Of a stretch of 64,000 nucleotides of DNA, positions 26,155 to 35,336 are shown in pieces. Under the pieces are notes generated by a model. The model was given only the letters and a program-made list of their open reading frames with translations. It had not been told where the DNA came from and did no database searches. Numbering within the stretch: the first letter of the stretch is position 1; each line of letters starts with the position of its first letter. Location of the stretch: positions 124,001 to 188,000 of the forward strand of contig NZ_FNBW01000002.1 in the NCBI RefSeq assembly GCF_900102465.1, written 5' to 3'. The DNA comes from Thalassobaculum litoreum DSM 18839 (GTDB taxonomy: Bacteria > Pseudomonadota > Alphaproteobacteria > Thalassobaculales > Thalassobaculaceae). The position numbers and the translations under genes are program-made.

Positions 26155-27747
26155 TCAGTCCACTTTGACGTAGTTAAGCATGAACTGGTTGTCGGCGCGC
26201 TGCACAAGCGAAATGTTGCTGCGCTTGCCCCAGGCCAGAGCCTGCTGGTGCAGCGGGATGTAGCCACGCTCGTCGTGCAGGATCTGATAGGCCTCGCGGA
26301 TGTACTCGTTCCGCTTGTCCTGATCGGTCTCGGACAGGACCAGGTCGGTCAGCTCGTCGAACCGGGCGTTGGAGTAGCCGCCGTTGTTGAACTTGCCACG
26401 GCCGCTCTCAAGGTCCGGAGTGCCGATGATGTTGAACATCACGTTCCAGCTGTCGAACGAGCTCGGGGTCCAGCCCAGCAGATAGAAGCTGGTGTCCCGC
26501 TTCGGCGCCAGGATCTTGGCGAAGTACTGGGCCTTCGGCTGAGCCAGCAGGTTCACCTTCACGCCGATGCGAGCGAGCATCGCCACGACCGCCTGGCAGA
26601 TCGCCTCGTCGTTGACGTAGCGGTTGTTCGGGCAGTCCAGGGTGATCTCGAAGCCGTCCGGATAGCCCGCCTCGGCCAGCAGTTCCTTGGCCAGCTTGGC
26701 GTCGGGCTCCAGGCGCTTGAACTCGTCGGAATACTTGAACAGCAGCGGCGAGATCATCAGGGCCGACGGGGTCGAGAGGCCGCGCATCACCTTCTTCTGG
26801 ATCAGCTCGACGTCGATCGCGCGGTAGAACGCCTCGCGGACGCGGACGTCCTTGAACGGGTTCTTGCCCTTGACGCTGGAGTGCAGAAGCTCGTCGCGCT
26901 CCTGGTCCATGCCCAGGAAGATCGTGCGCAGCTCCGGACCGCCCAGCACTTCCGTGTTCGGGTCGTTCTCCAGACGGTTCATGTCCTGAACCGGGACCGG
27001 ATACATCATGTCGATCTCGCCCGAGAGCAGGGCGGCGACGCGGGTGGAATCGGAGCCGATCGGGGTGAAGATCACCTCGGTCAGGTTGTGCTCCTTGTTC
27101 GCGGCATCCCACCAGCCCTCATAGGGGACCAGGACCGTCTTCACGTCGGTCTCGCGCGACTGGATCATGAACGGGCCGGTGCCGTTGGCGTTCCGGGTGG
27201 AGAAGTTCTCCTTGCCGGCGGTCACGTCCGTCGGATCCTCGGCACCGTTCGCCTCGGACCACTCCTTGTCCATGATGTACCAGGTGCCCCACTCGTTCAC
27301 GAGGGTCGGGACCGGCACTTCAGTGACGAAATCGACGGTGTAGTCGTCGACCTTGAGCACATCGACCACGCCCGCTAGGCGGCCCTTGAGGTCGGAGCCG
27401 TCCTTGCGCACGCGCTCGGCGGAGAACAGCACGTCGTCGGCGTTGAAGTCGTTGCCGTTATGGAACTTCACGCCCTGGCGCAGCTTGAAGCGCCAGCGGG
27501 TCGGCTCGACGATCTCCCAGCTCTCAGCCAGGGACGGCTCGATCTGCAGGTCCGGATCCATGCGGATCAGACCTTCGTAGATGTTGCCCTGCAGGCTGAG
27601 GGTGAAGGTCTCGCTCAGCGAATACGGATCGAGCGACTGGGCATCGCCCTGGAAGGCCCACTTGAAGGTCTTGGCATCCGCCGAGGAGGCGCCAAAAGCC
27701 CCAAGAACTGCCGCCGCCGCGGCGGCGGCCAGCAAAGTTTTACGCAT
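26155..27747 (-). CDS. Periplasmic peptide-type substrate-binding protein (family 5)
   Basis: Extracytoplasmic solute-binding protein of 530 aa. The signal peptide MRKTLLAAAAAAAVLGAFGA ends near SSADAKTF. SBP_bac_5 features are FKWAFQGDAQSLDPYS, RWRFKLRQGVKFHNGNDF and the late ERGYIPLHQQALAWGKR. It feeds the OppBCDF-like transporter. Substrates of this family include di- and oligopeptides, nickel, glutathione and opines; no feature fixes the ligand. The ATG at 27747 was chosen because it starts the signal peptide; a longer frame upstream adds only non-signal residues. It is the first gene of the operon. Confidence 0.94.
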   Translation of the reverse strand: MRKTLLAAAAAAAVLGAFGASSADAKTFKWAFQGDAQSLDPYSLSETFTLSLQGNIYEGLIRMDPDLQIEPSLAESWEIVEPTRWRFKLRQGVKFHNGNDFNADDVLFSAERVRKDGSDLKGRLAGVVDVLKVDDYTVDFVTEVPVPTLVNEWGTWYIMDKEWSEANGAEDPTDVTAGKENFSTRNANGTGPFMIQSRETDVKTVLVPYEGWWDAANKEHNLTEVIFTPIGSDSTRVAALLSGEIDMMYPVPVQDMNRLENDPNTEVLGGPELRTIFLGMDQERDELLHSSVKGKNPFKDVRVREAFYRAIDVELIQKKVMRGLSTPSALMISPLLFKYSDEFKRLEPDAKLAKELLAEAGYPDGFEITLDCPNNRYVNDEAICQAVVAMLARIGVKVNLLAQPKAQYFAKILAPKRDTSFYLLGWTPSSFDSWNVMFNIIGTPDLESGRGKFNNGGYSNARFDELTDLVLSETDQDKRNEYIREAYQILHDERGYIPLHQQALAWGKRSNISLVQRADNQFMLNYVKVD

Positions 27748-27880
27748 TACAAATAGCTCCCACGTGTGTGCCAATGGACGTCGATCCAACACATCGCCGA
27801 TCCGAAAAGGCGGAATCGGAACCGGTGAGGCCGACGTTCGCATCGTTGGCGCCGGGCCCCCGGCCCGGCACGTCGGGGGG

Positions 27881-27909
27881 ACTTAACCGGGGGACAGCAA
27901 GCGCGTCAA
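27881..27909 (-). promoter_or_regulatory. Candidate sigma-70 promoter of the peptide ABC operon
   Basis: Read leftward: TTGACG (27909-27904), a 17-bp spacer, then TTAAGT (27886-27881). It would give a leader of about 125 nt before the binding-protein ATG. The rest of the 211-bp gap to the nucleoside carrier shows no other feature. Confidence 0.4.
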
Positions 27910-27958
27910 TGCGCGCATGCAGCACTTTTGGTTCGGATTGCGCATTTCTTACAGCGTT

Positions 27959-29200
27959 TCAGATCAGCCCCACAACCGCGCCGGTCGAGAGCGTGGAGAG
28001 CGTCCCCGCTACGAGCGATTTGGGAGCCAGCCCGGCAATCTCCCCGCGCCGAGCGGGCAGGATCGTCGCCAGGCCGCCGATCATGATGCCGAGGCTGCCG
28101 AAATTCGCGAAGCCGCACAGAGCGTAGAGCATGATCAGCTCCGAGCGTTCGCTGAGCGTGCCTTCCGGCAGCTTGGACAGTTCCAGATAGGCCAGCAGCT
28201 CGTTCAGGGCGGTCTTGATGCCCATCAGCCGCCCGGCCTCGCCGGCCTCCGCCCAGGGGATGCCGATCAGCCAGACCAGCGGGCTGAACAGCCAGCCGAA
28301 GACCATGCCCAGCGACACCGGCTGCCCCTGGACGTCCGGCAGCAGGCCGAGCACCGTGTCCACCAGGCTGACCAGGGCGACCATCACCAGCAGCATGGCG
28401 AGAATGGACAGGAACAGCTTCAGCCCCTGTTCGGTGCCCTGGGTAATCGCGTCCATGAGGTTCGCCGCAGGCGAAACGATCTCCAGCTCGCCCGGTGTCG
28501 GCGGACCGCGGCGCGGCACCATGATGGCGGCGATGGCGATGGCCGCCGGCACGCTGATGAGCGAGGCCGTGATCAGGTGTCCGATGCCGTTCTCGATCAC
28601 CGGGGCGACGAATCCGCCGTACAGCGCCAGGACCGTCCCGGCGATGGTCGCCATGCCGGTGGTCATGACGATGAACAGCTCGCCCCGATCCAGCTTGCTC
28701 AGGTAGTCGCGCGCCAGAACCGGTGCCTCCACCATGCCGAAGAACACGTTGGCGGCGCAGGCCAGCCCGACCGGCCCGCCGACCCCGAAGGCCCGCTCCA
28801 GCGCCGCCGCGAAGCCGCGGACGATCCAGGGCAGGATCCGCAGGTGGATCAGCGCCGAGGTGAGCGCGCTGACCACGATCACCAGCGGCAGCGCCTGGAA
28901 CGCCAGCACGAAGGCGGCACCGGGATAGCTCTCCTCGAACGGCAGCGGGGCGCCGCCGAGATAGCCGAACACCAGGGAGGTGCCGGCCTTCGTCGCCGAC
29001 TGCAGCGCCAGGAAGGCGTCGTTCAGCGCCGCCACCGCGTCGCGCAGGAACGCGACCTTCAGCATGGCGAGCGCGAGGCCGATCTGCAGCACGATGCCGA
29101 CCAGCGGCACCCGCCAGCCGACGGCCCGTCGCTCCTCGCTCAACGCCCAGGCGATCGCGAAGATCGCCAGCAGCCCGATCCCGGAATGAAGCTGCGCCAT
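27959..29200 (-). CDS. Concentrative nucleoside transporter (NupC/CNT family)
   Basis: Inner-membrane carrier of 413 aa that imports nucleosides with protons or sodium. CNT features are LVFGYLGGAPLPF, NVFFGMVEAPVLARDYL, TTGMATIAGTVLALYGG and the C-terminal ALCGFANFGSLGIMIGGL. About eight to ten helices are seen, with the gate and core domains in order. The ATG at 29200 has GGGGGTG upstream. It reads leftward ahead of the ABC operon, with a 211-bp gap. Ribokinase a few kb away could use the ribose released from nucleosides (inference). Confidence 0.9.
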   Translation of the reverse strand: MAQLHSGIGLLAIFAIAWALSEERRAVGWRVPLVGIVLQIGLALAMLKVAFLRDAVAALNDAFLALQSATKAGTSLVFGYLGGAPLPFEESYPGAAFVLAFQALPLVIVVSALTSALIHLRILPWIVRGFAAALERAFGVGGPVGLACAANVFFGMVEAPVLARDYLSKLDRGELFIVMTTGMATIAGTVLALYGGFVAPVIENGIGHLITASLISVPAAIAIAAIMVPRRGPPTPGELEIVSPAANLMDAITQGTEQGLKLFLSILAMLLVMVALVSLVDTVLGLLPDVQGQPVSLGMVFGWLFSPLVWLIGIPWAEAGEAGRLMGIKTALNELLAYLELSKLPEGTLSERSELIMLYALCGFANFGSLGIMIGGLATILPARRGEIAGLAPKSLVAGTLSTLSTGAVVGLI

Positions 29201-29347
29201 GTCACCCCCGCGTTCAGCGCACCGCCGGCTCCCGCCCCACAGGGGCTGACGGACCGTCTCAGGATTTCTACGTTGCCAGCCTGGGGCCGTCGACCCCAGG
29301 GTTGGCCCGAGAACCACAGGACCGTCACGCACAGAGGGAGACGCCGG

Positions 29348-30142
29348 ATGCCCACGCCCCGCGATATCGACCACATCGTGGTCATGACCCGCGACCTCGC
29401 CGCCGCCCAGGCAGCCTGGAGCGCCTGCGGCTTCACCTGCACGCCGCGCGCGGTGCATCCGTTCGGCACGGCCAATTCGCTGATCCAGCTCCAGGGCAAT
29501 TTCGTCGAGCTGCTGGAGATCGACGACGCCAGCCGGATCGAGGAGGCGGCCGGCGACCGTTTCTCCTTCGCCGGCCACAACCGGGACTTCCTGGCGCAGC
29601 GCGGCGAGGGCATGTCGATGCTGGTGCTGGCCAGCGGCGACCGAGACGCCGACCTCGCCGACTGGCGGACGCAGGGCCTGCGCGTGTACGAGCCGTTCGA
29701 TTTCGAGCGGCAGGCCAAACAGCCCGACGGGAGTAGCCAGCGGGTCGCCTTCTCGCTGGCCTTCGCCTCGGAGCCGTCCCTGCCCGGTCTGGGGTTCTTC
29801 ACCTGCCAGCAGCACACCCCGGAGGTGTTCTGGAAGCCGGCTTATCAGGTCCACGCCAACGGCGCCCAGCGCATCGCCTCGGTTCAGGTGACGGGTCCGG
29901 ATCCGGAGGCGGCGGACACCTTCCTGCGCGCCTTCTCCGGCGGCCGGCGGACCACCCATATCGCCCTGGACCGCGACGCGCTGACCCTGGAGGAGGGCGC
30001 GCCGGCGTTTCCGGAGATCACGGTCCGGGTGGCGGACCTGGACGCCGCCGCCGCCCATCTCCCGGCGGCCCAGCGCGAGGCCGATACGCTGGTGGTCCCG
30101 GCGGAGCGGCTGACCGGGGTGTCGGTGCGGTTCATGCGGTAA
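29348..30142 (+). CDS. VOC-superfamily (glyoxalase-like) protein
   Basis: Cytoplasmic protein of 264 aa with two VOC-like halves. RDIDHIVVMTRDLAAAQAAW starts the first, and LIQLQGNFVELLEI is its typical strand pair. It matches the glyoxalase-3-like domain (PF13468). Members bind a metal through His and Glu; H9 and E46-type residues (FVELLEI) are present. The reaction is not predictable. It is divergent from the nucleoside carrier gene. The 147-bp gap contains a CCTGGGG/CCCCAGG repeat at 29280-29300. Family assignment is firm, function is not. Confidence 0.82.
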   Translation: MPTPRDIDHIVVMTRDLAAAQAAWSACGFTCTPRAVHPFGTANSLIQLQGNFVELLEIDDASRIEEAAGDRFSFAGHNRDFLAQRGEGMSMLVLASGDRDADLADWRTQGLRVYEPFDFERQAKQPDGSSQRVAFSLAFASEPSLPGLGFFTCQQHTPEVFWKPAYQVHANGAQRIASVQVTGPDPEAADTFLRAFSGGRRTTHIALDRDALTLEEGAPAFPEITVRVADLDAAAAHLPAAQREADTLVVPAERLTGVSVRFMR

Positions 30143-30153
30143 ACCGGCGCCAC

Positions 30154-30187
30154 AGGCTTGGTCCCGACGTGCGTCAGGACCAAGCCT
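30154..30187 (+). terminator. Terminator-like hairpin after the VOC gene
   Basis: AGGCTTGGTCC (30154-30164) and GGACCAAGCCT (30177-30187) are exact reverse complements with a 12-nt loop, 12 nt after the stop codon. No T-tract follows, so it may act with Rho or only stabilise the 3' end. Confidence 0.55.
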
Positions 30188-30276
30188 CCCACGCCCGAAC
30201 AGATCCGGTCCCGCCACCAATCTCGACACCCCGCGACCGTCCGTGGTCTAAGGTTCGCCCAAACAAGAGGCCGCCA

Positions 30277-31548
30277 ATGACCCGGACCACACACCCCGCC
30301 CACCCGACAGTCGCCCGTCTGCTGCTCGTCGTGTTCATGCCGTTCGCCGGCGGGTATTTCCTGTCCTACCTGTTCCGCTCGACCAACGCGGTGATCGCGC
30401 CGCAGCTCATCGCCGAGATCGGACTGGACGCGGGCGATCTGGGACTGCTGACCAGCACCTACTTCCTCGCCTTCGCCGGGTTCCAGTTGCCGCTCGGCCT
30501 GCTGCTCGACCGGTACGGGCCGCGCCGGGTGCAGTCGGTGCTGCTGCTGTCCGCCGCGCTGGGCGCCACCCTGTTCGCGCTCGGCGACTCCCTGGTGGCG
30601 CTGGCCGTGGCGCGCGGCTTCATCGGCCTCGGCGTGGCCGGCGGGCTGATGGCGTCGTTCAAGGCGATCACCCTGTGGTTCCCCAAGCAGCGCTGGCCGC
30701 TGATCAACGGCTGTTTCATGGCGATCGGCGGGCTCGGCGCCGTCGCCGCCACCAGGCCGCTGGAGATGGCGCTGCACGTGACCGACTGGCGCGGCGTGTT
30801 CCTCGGCCTTGCCGTGGTCACCGTGCTGGTCGCCCTGACCATCCGTCTGGCGGTGCCGGAGCGTCCGATCCACGGCGCCGGAGACACCTTGGGCGAGCAG
30901 CTCGCCGGATTGAAGCGGGTCTTCGCCGACCTGCTGTTCTGGCGCGTCGCCCCGCTGACCGTCACCACGATGGCGGCCAACCTGGCGATCCAGGGCCTGT
31001 GGGCCGGCCCGTGGCTGCGCGACGTGGGCGGCATGGACATCGAAGGGGCGGCCGACGCGCTGCTCTGGCTCGCCGCCGCCATGACGGTCGGCTTCGTGGT
31101 CACCGGCATGATCGCCGACCGCTGCACCCGGCGCGGCATCCCCCTGTCGCGGGTGATCCTGGTGCTGACCACCCTGTTCATGGCGAGCCAGGCGGTCATC
31201 GTCTTCGAACTCGCCCCGACCAGCGTGCTGCCCTGGGTGGCGTTCGGACTGCTGGCGAACGGCGCGGCGCTGGTCTACCCGCTGCTCAACGGGCATTTTC
31301 CGCTGGCGCTGTCCGGTCGGGCGTCGACCGGGCTCAACACCCTGGCGTTCTTCGGCGCCTTCGCCGGGCAGTACCTGATGGGGGCGGCGATCGACCTGTG
31401 GGAGCCGCTGGCGACCGGCGGCTACCGGCCCGAGGCCTATCAGGCGGTTTTCGGGGGCATCCTGGCCCTGCAGATCCTCAGCCTTCTGTGGTACGCCTTG
31501 GCCGGGGCGGGCCGGCCCAGCGGCCATCAGGAGGACACGGGCGTTTGA
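30277..31548 (+). CDS. MFS transporter
   Basis: Inner-membrane major facilitator of 423 aa with about twelve helices. FLSYLFRSTNAVIAPQLIAE, GLLTSTYFLAFAGFQLPLGL and LDRYGPRRVQSVLL (the D-R-x-G-x-R/K loop) are standard, and WFPKQRWPLINGCFMAIGGL marks helix 5. This resembles the nitrate/nitrite- or hexuronate-type (OFA/ACS) branches, but the substrate is unknown. The ATG at 30277 was chosen because the longer upstream frame is not family-like. The small helical gene follows after 32 bp. Confidence 0.88.
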   Translation: MTRTTHPAHPTVARLLLVVFMPFAGGYFLSYLFRSTNAVIAPQLIAEIGLDAGDLGLLTSTYFLAFAGFQLPLGLLLDRYGPRRVQSVLLLSAALGATLFALGDSLVALAVARGFIGLGVAGGLMASFKAITLWFPKQRWPLINGCFMAIGGLGAVAATRPLEMALHVTDWRGVFLGLAVVTVLVALTIRLAVPERPIHGAGDTLGEQLAGLKRVFADLLFWRVAPLTVTTMAANLAIQGLWAGPWLRDVGGMDIEGAADALLWLAAAMTVGFVVTGMIADRCTRRGIPLSRVILVLTTLFMASQAVIVFELAPTSVLPWVAFGLLANGAALVYPLLNGHFPLALSGRASTGLNTLAFFGAFAGQYLMGAAIDLWEPLATGGYRPEAYQAVFGGILALQILSLLWYALAGAGRPSGHQEDTGV

Positions 31549-31580
31549 TCAAGCGCGACATCAAGACGGAGGCCTTCGCC

Positions 31581-31910
31581 ATGGCCTCCTTCATCCTGCA
31601 GGTCAACACCATGCGCGCCCTGGTGTCCAAGGGCGTGCTGCGCCGGGACGAGGCGGTGGAACTGGTCGACGAGGCGCGCCGCCAGCTCGACCATCTCATC
31701 GCCGGCAATGAGACCGACCGCGAGGCCATGCTCGACCGCGAGCTGCTGGACTACGAGGCGATCTTCCGTCACATCGACGACCGCGCCGCAGACGACCTCC
31801 TGCGCACCCTGCGCGATGCCCTGAATCGCATCCTCGACGACGACGCCTCGGTGGCGGACCTGGCGGAGGACATCATGGCCGACGACGCGGACGACACTAT
31901 TCACCTGTAG
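31581..31910 (+). CDS. Small helical hypothetical protein
   Basis: A 109-aa, acidic, mostly helical protein (VLRRDEAVELVDEARRQLDHL; DLLRTLRDALNRILDDDASV; AEDIMADDADD). No signal peptide or membrane segment. The ATG at 31581 has GGAGG 8 nt upstream. An in-frame TTG at 31545 overlapping the MFS stop is a possible alternative start. Its position 32 bp after the MFS gene suggests co-transcription. Function unknown. Confidence 0.65.
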   Translation: MASFILQVNTMRALVSKGVLRRDEAVELVDEARRQLDHLIAGNETDREAMLDRELLDYEAIFRHIDDRAADDLLRTLRDALNRILDDDASVADLAEDIMADDADDTIHL

Positions 31911-31943
31911 CGGGATTCACCTGTAGCCGGGCGCCTGTAGCCG
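31899..31943 (+). repeat. Short tandem repeat across a stop codon
   Basis: ATTCACCTGTAGC occurs at 31899-31911 and 31915-31927 (period 16), with a partial third copy GCCTGTAGCCG ending near 31943. The first copy encodes the last residues and TAG stop of the small helical protein. The duplication recreates a TAG in the same relative place. Confidence 0.75.
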
Positions 31944-31985
31944 ACATCCGGACCGCGTCTGCCCCATACCGACAGGAGGAGCGTC

Positions 31986-32906
31986 ATGTCCCTGGATGCC
32001 ATGGTTGCCAGCATTCTCGACCGGATCGGCCCCGAGGTCGGCCAGGGCCGGGTCGCCGACTACATCCCCGCTCTGGCCCGGATCGAGCCGTCGAAGGTCG
32101 GCATTGCCGTCGCCACCCTGGACGGCAACCTGTACACGGCCGGCGATGCCCACGAGGCCTTCTCGATCCAGAGCGTGTCCAAGGTCTTCACGCTGGCCTT
32201 GGCGCTGGGACGGGCCGGCAGCGACCTGTGGCAGCGGGTCGGCCGGGAGCCGTCGGGTTCGGCCTTCAACTCCATCGTCCAGCTCGAACGGGAGCATGGA
32301 ATCCCGCGCAACCCCTTCATCAATCCCGGGGCCATCGTCGTCAGCGACATCCTGCTGGCGGGCGGACGGCCGAAGGAGACGATCGCAGAGATCCTGTCCT
32401 TCCTGCGCTGGCTCGCGGACGACGACACCGTGGCGATCGACGCGGAGGTTGCCGCCTCGGAGGCGGAGACCGGCTATCGCAATGTCAGCCTGGCCAACTT
32501 CATGAAGGCGTTCGGCACGATCGACGGACCGGTCGCCGACACGCTGGATGTGTACTTCCACCAGTGCGCCCTGTCCCTGTCCTGTGTCCAACTGGCGCGG
32601 GCCGGGCTGTTCCTGGCGAACCGGGGCGTCGATCCGGTGACCGGACGACGGGTCGTCGCCGACTACCGCGCGCGCCGGATCAACGCGCTGATGATGACCT
32701 GCGGGCATTACGACGCCTCGGGCGACTTCGCCTTCCGCGTCGGCCTGCCGGGCAAGAGCGGCGTCGGCGGCGGCATCCTCGCCATCGCCCCCGGGCGCGC
32801 CGCGGTCGCGGTCTGGTCGCCGGGCCTCAACGACAGCGGCAACTCCCACGCCGGCACCATCGCGCTGGAGGAATTGGCAAGGGAGACCGGCTGGTCGGTG
32901 TTCTGA
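31986..32906 (+). CDS. glsA: Glutaminase A
   Basis: Hydrolyses L-glutamine to glutamate and ammonia in the cytoplasm. The 306-aa protein has the serine-dependent-lactamase-like motif SIQSVSK with the nucleophilic Ser and Lys. It also has [47 protein letters not shown] and [14 protein letters not shown], all signatures of bacterial GlsA. AGGAGG lies 6 nt before the ATG. It could supply glutamate to the aminotransferase encoded 100 bp downstream. Confidence 0.97.
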   Translation: MSLDAMVASILDRIGPEVGQGRVADYIPALARIEPSKVGIAVATLDGNLYTAGDAHEAFSIQSVSKVFTLALALGRAGSDLWQRVGREPSGSAFNSIVQLEREHGIPRNPFINPGAIVVSDILLAGGRPKETIAEILSFLRWLADDDTVAIDAEVAASEAETGYRNVSLANFMKAFGTIDGPVADTLDVYFHQCALSLSCVQLARAGLFLANRGVDPVTGRRVVADYRARRINALMMTCGHYDASGDFAFRVGLPGKSGVGGGILAIAPGRAAVAVWSPGLNDSGNSHAGTIALEELARETGWSVF

Positions 32907-33010
32907 CGACAAACGGCCGGGGATTCGCCCCCTTTCGCCGCCGGATTAGCGTGGTATGCTTCCGCCAAGTCATTTCCGACGATAATCCCAGCTTCCTTTT
33001 GGAGGACGCC

Positions 33011-34393
33011 ATGAGCTTCCAGCCGAACTCGCCGGCCGCGCGGGACGTTGCTTACGTCTTGCACCCCTACACCAACGCCCGGGCCCATGAAGAAAACGGT
33101 CCGATGATCATCACCAAGGGTGACGGCGTCTACGTGTACGATGACGGCGGCAAGCAGTACCTGGAGGCGATGGCCGGCCTGTGGTGCGCGTCCCTCGGCT
33201 TCAACGAGAACCGTCTCGTGAAGGCCGCGACCAAGCAGCTCGAGACCCTGCCCTACTACCACACCTTCGCCCATAAGGCGCACCTGCCCGGGATCGATCT
33301 GGCCGAGAAGCTGATCAACCTGGCGCCGGTGCCGATGTCCAAGGTGTTCTTTGCCGGCTCCGGCTCCGAGGCGAACGACACCGCGATGAAGCTGGTGTGG
33401 TACTACAACAACGCCCGCGGCCGTCATGCCAAGAAGAAGATGATCAGCCGCATCAAGGGCTATCACGGCGTGACCATCGCCTCGGCCTCGCTGACCGGCA
33501 CCCCGGTGAACCATCCGGGCTTCGACCTGCCGATCGCCGGCGTGAAGCACACCTCCAACCCGCACTACTACCGCTTCGGTCAGTCCGGCGAGAGCGAAGT
33601 CGATTTCGCCACCCGGATGGCGCAGGACCTGGAGACCATGATCCTGGAGGAGGGTCCGGAGACGGTCGCCGCCTTCATCGCCGAGCCGATCATGGGTGCC
33701 GGCGGCGTCATCGTGCCGCCGGAGACCTATTTCGAGAAGATCCAGGCGGTCCTGAAGAAGTACGACGTGCTGATGATCGCCGACGAGGTGATCTGCGGTT
33801 TCGGCCGGACCGGCGAGTTCTGGGGCAGCCAGACCGTCGGCATCAAGCCGGACATCCTGACCTGCGCGAAGGCCCTGTCCTCCAGCTATCTGCCGATCTC
33901 GGCGGTGATGATCAGCGAGGACGTGTACCAGCCGATCGCCGACCAGAGCCAGGATCTCGGCGTGCTGGGCCACGGCTACACCTACACCGCCCACCCCGTC
34001 TGCGCCGCCGTCGCGCTGGAGACCCTGAAGATCTACGAGGAAGACAACATCCTCGACCACGTCCGGGCGGTCTCTCCGCTGTTCCAGGAGCGTCTGCATG
34101 CGCTCAGCGAGCATGAGTTGGTCGGCGAGACCCGGGGCCGCGGCCTGATGGGCGCGCTGGAGATCGTCGCCGACAAGGGCACGCGCGCGTCCTACGACCC
34201 GAAGGTCGGCGCCGGCGCCAAGGCCGGTGCCGCGGCGACCGAACACGGCCTGATCGTGCGGGCCATCGGCGACAGCATCGCCTTCACCCCGCCGCTGATC
34301 ATCACCGAGAGCCAGATCAACGAGCTGTTCGACAAGATGACCAAGGCGCTCGACGACGCGGCCGGCGCGATCCACAAGGCGGCGGCGGCGTAA
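33011..34393 (+). CDS. Class III (omega-type) PLP aminotransferase
   Basis: PLP enzyme of 460 aa. It opens LHPYTNARAHEENGPMIITK and has VFFAGSGSEANDTAMKL. The IADEVICGFGRTGEFWGSQ segment carries the PLP-binding Asp, and ILTCAKALSSSYLPIS has the Schiff-base lysine K287. This matches the putrescine, taurine- or beta-alanine-pyruvate group. The amino donor cannot be told apart by eye. GGAGG lies 6 nt upstream of the ATG at 33011, and a clear terminator lies just after the stop, so it is the last gene of its unit with glsA. Confidence 0.94.
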   Translation: MSFQPNSPAARDVAYVLHPYTNARAHEENGPMIITKGDGVYVYDDGGKQYLEAMAGLWCASLGFNENRLVKAATKQLETLPYYHTFAHKAHLPGIDLAEKLINLAPVPMSKVFFAGSGSEANDTAMKLVWYYNNARGRHAKKKMISRIKGYHGVTIASASLTGTPVNHPGFDLPIAGVKHTSNPHYYRFGQSGESEVDFATRMAQDLETMILEEGPETVAAFIAEPIMGAGGVIVPPETYFEKIQAVLKKYDVLMIADEVICGFGRTGEFWGSQTVGIKPDILTCAKALSSSYLPISAVMISEDVYQPIADQSQDLGVLGHGYTYTAHPVCAAVALETLKIYEEDNILDHVRAVSPLFQERLHALSEHELVGETRGRGLMGALEIVADKGTRASYDPKVGAGAKAGAAATEHGLIVRAIGDSIAFTPPLIITESQINELFDKMTKALDDAAGAIHKAAAA

Positions 34394-34419
34394 GCCTCTA
34401 CCCGCCGACGACGGTTCCG

Positions 34420-34462
34420 ACGGGCCCCGGTCGCAGGATCGGGGCCCGTTCTCGTTTGTGGC
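34420..34462 (+). terminator. Rho-independent terminator after the aminotransferase gene
   Basis: ACGGGCCCCG (34420-34429) pairs exactly with CGGGGCCCGT (34440-34449) around a 10-nt loop, followed by TTCTCGTTTGT. It is 26 nt past the stop codon. Confidence 0.8.
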
Positions 34463-34502
34463 ATACTGGCGCAAGACAACCAGCGCGCAGGAGGAACCGC
34501 CC

Positions 34503-35330
34503 ATGCCCCATCCCGCCATCGCCCGGGACAAGGCCGCCGTCATCACCGGGGCCGCCAGCGGCATCGGCAAGGCGGCGGCTTCCCGGCTCGCCGGGGCCGG
34601 CATGCGGGTCTACCTGCTCGACCTGCCCGGCCCGGCGCTCGACGCGGCGCGGGCCGCGGTGGCCGAACATGCGTCCGAGCCGGATCACGTGGTCGCCCTG
34701 CCCTGCGACGTCTCCGATGAGGCCGAGATGCGCCGGGCGGCCCAGCGGGTCGCCGCCGTGTCCACCGCCCCGTCCTTCCTGATGAACAACGCCGTCACAC
34801 GGGTCGGCGGCGGCATCTGGAACCCGTCGGCCGATTGGCATCGGGCGGTGGAGGTGAACCTCTGGGGCGTGATCAACGGCGTGCGCTGCTTCGTGCCGTC
34901 GATGATCGAGGCCGGGGCCAGGGCGCATGTGGTCACTGTCGGCTCCAAGCAGGGCATCACCAACCCGCCGGGCAACACCGCCTACAACGTCACCAAGGCG
35001 GCGGTGAAGGCCTACACCGAGGGCCTGCAGCACGACCTGCGCAACACACCGGGCTGCCGGGTGAGCGCCCATCTGCTGATCCCGGGCTGGACGACGACCG
35101 GCGATCGCGAGCACAAGCCCGGCGCCTGGCTGCCCGAACAGGTCGTGGATCACATGCTGACGGGGCTGGAGGCCGGCGACTTCTACATTCTGTGCCCGGA
35201 CAACGAGACGACGACGGAGATGGACCGCAAGCGCATCCTCTGGGCCGCCGGCGACATCACCGAGAACCGGTCGCCGCTGTCGCGATGGGACCCTGCCTAC
35301 AAGGACGCCTTCGACGCCTTCGAGCCCTGA
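34503..35330 (+). CDS. Short-chain dehydrogenase/reductase
   Basis: NAD(P)-dependent SDR of 275 aa. The Rossmann motif TGAASGIG is near residues 15-22, DVSDEAEM follows, and MNNAVT replaces the usual NNAG. The active-site segment VTVGSKQGITNPPGNTAYNV has Ser followed by the YxxxK motif in AYNVTKAAVKAY. The C-terminal half (GWTTTGDREHKPGAWLPEQV) is family-typical. The substrate is unknown. GGAGG lies before the ATG. It stands alone and its stop is 6 nt from the convergent flagellin stop. Confidence 0.9.
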   Translation: MPHPAIARDKAAVITGAASGIGKAAASRLAGAGMRVYLLDLPGPALDAARAAVAEHASEPDHVVALPCDVSDEAEMRRAAQRVAAVSTAPSFLMNNAVTRVGGGIWNPSADWHRAVEVNLWGVINGVRCFVPSMIEAGARAHVVTVGSKQGITNPPGNTAYNVTKAAVKAYTEGLQHDLRNTPGCRVSAHLLIPGWTTTGDREHKPGAWLPEQVVDHMLTGLEAGDFYILCPDNETTTEMDRKRILWAAGDITENRSPLSRWDPAYKDAFDAFEP

Positions 35331-35336
35331 GACGAC

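Noticed and set aside
29280-29300. CCTGGGG/CCCCAGG inverted repeat upstream of the VOC gene as an operator
   Set aside because: Short, GC-only arms are frequent by chance in this base composition.
29201-30229. Upstream extension of the nucleoside carrier frame over the VOC gene
   Set aside because: It lies antisense to a recognisable VOC gene. The ATG at 29200 has a ribosome binding site and begins a membrane helix.
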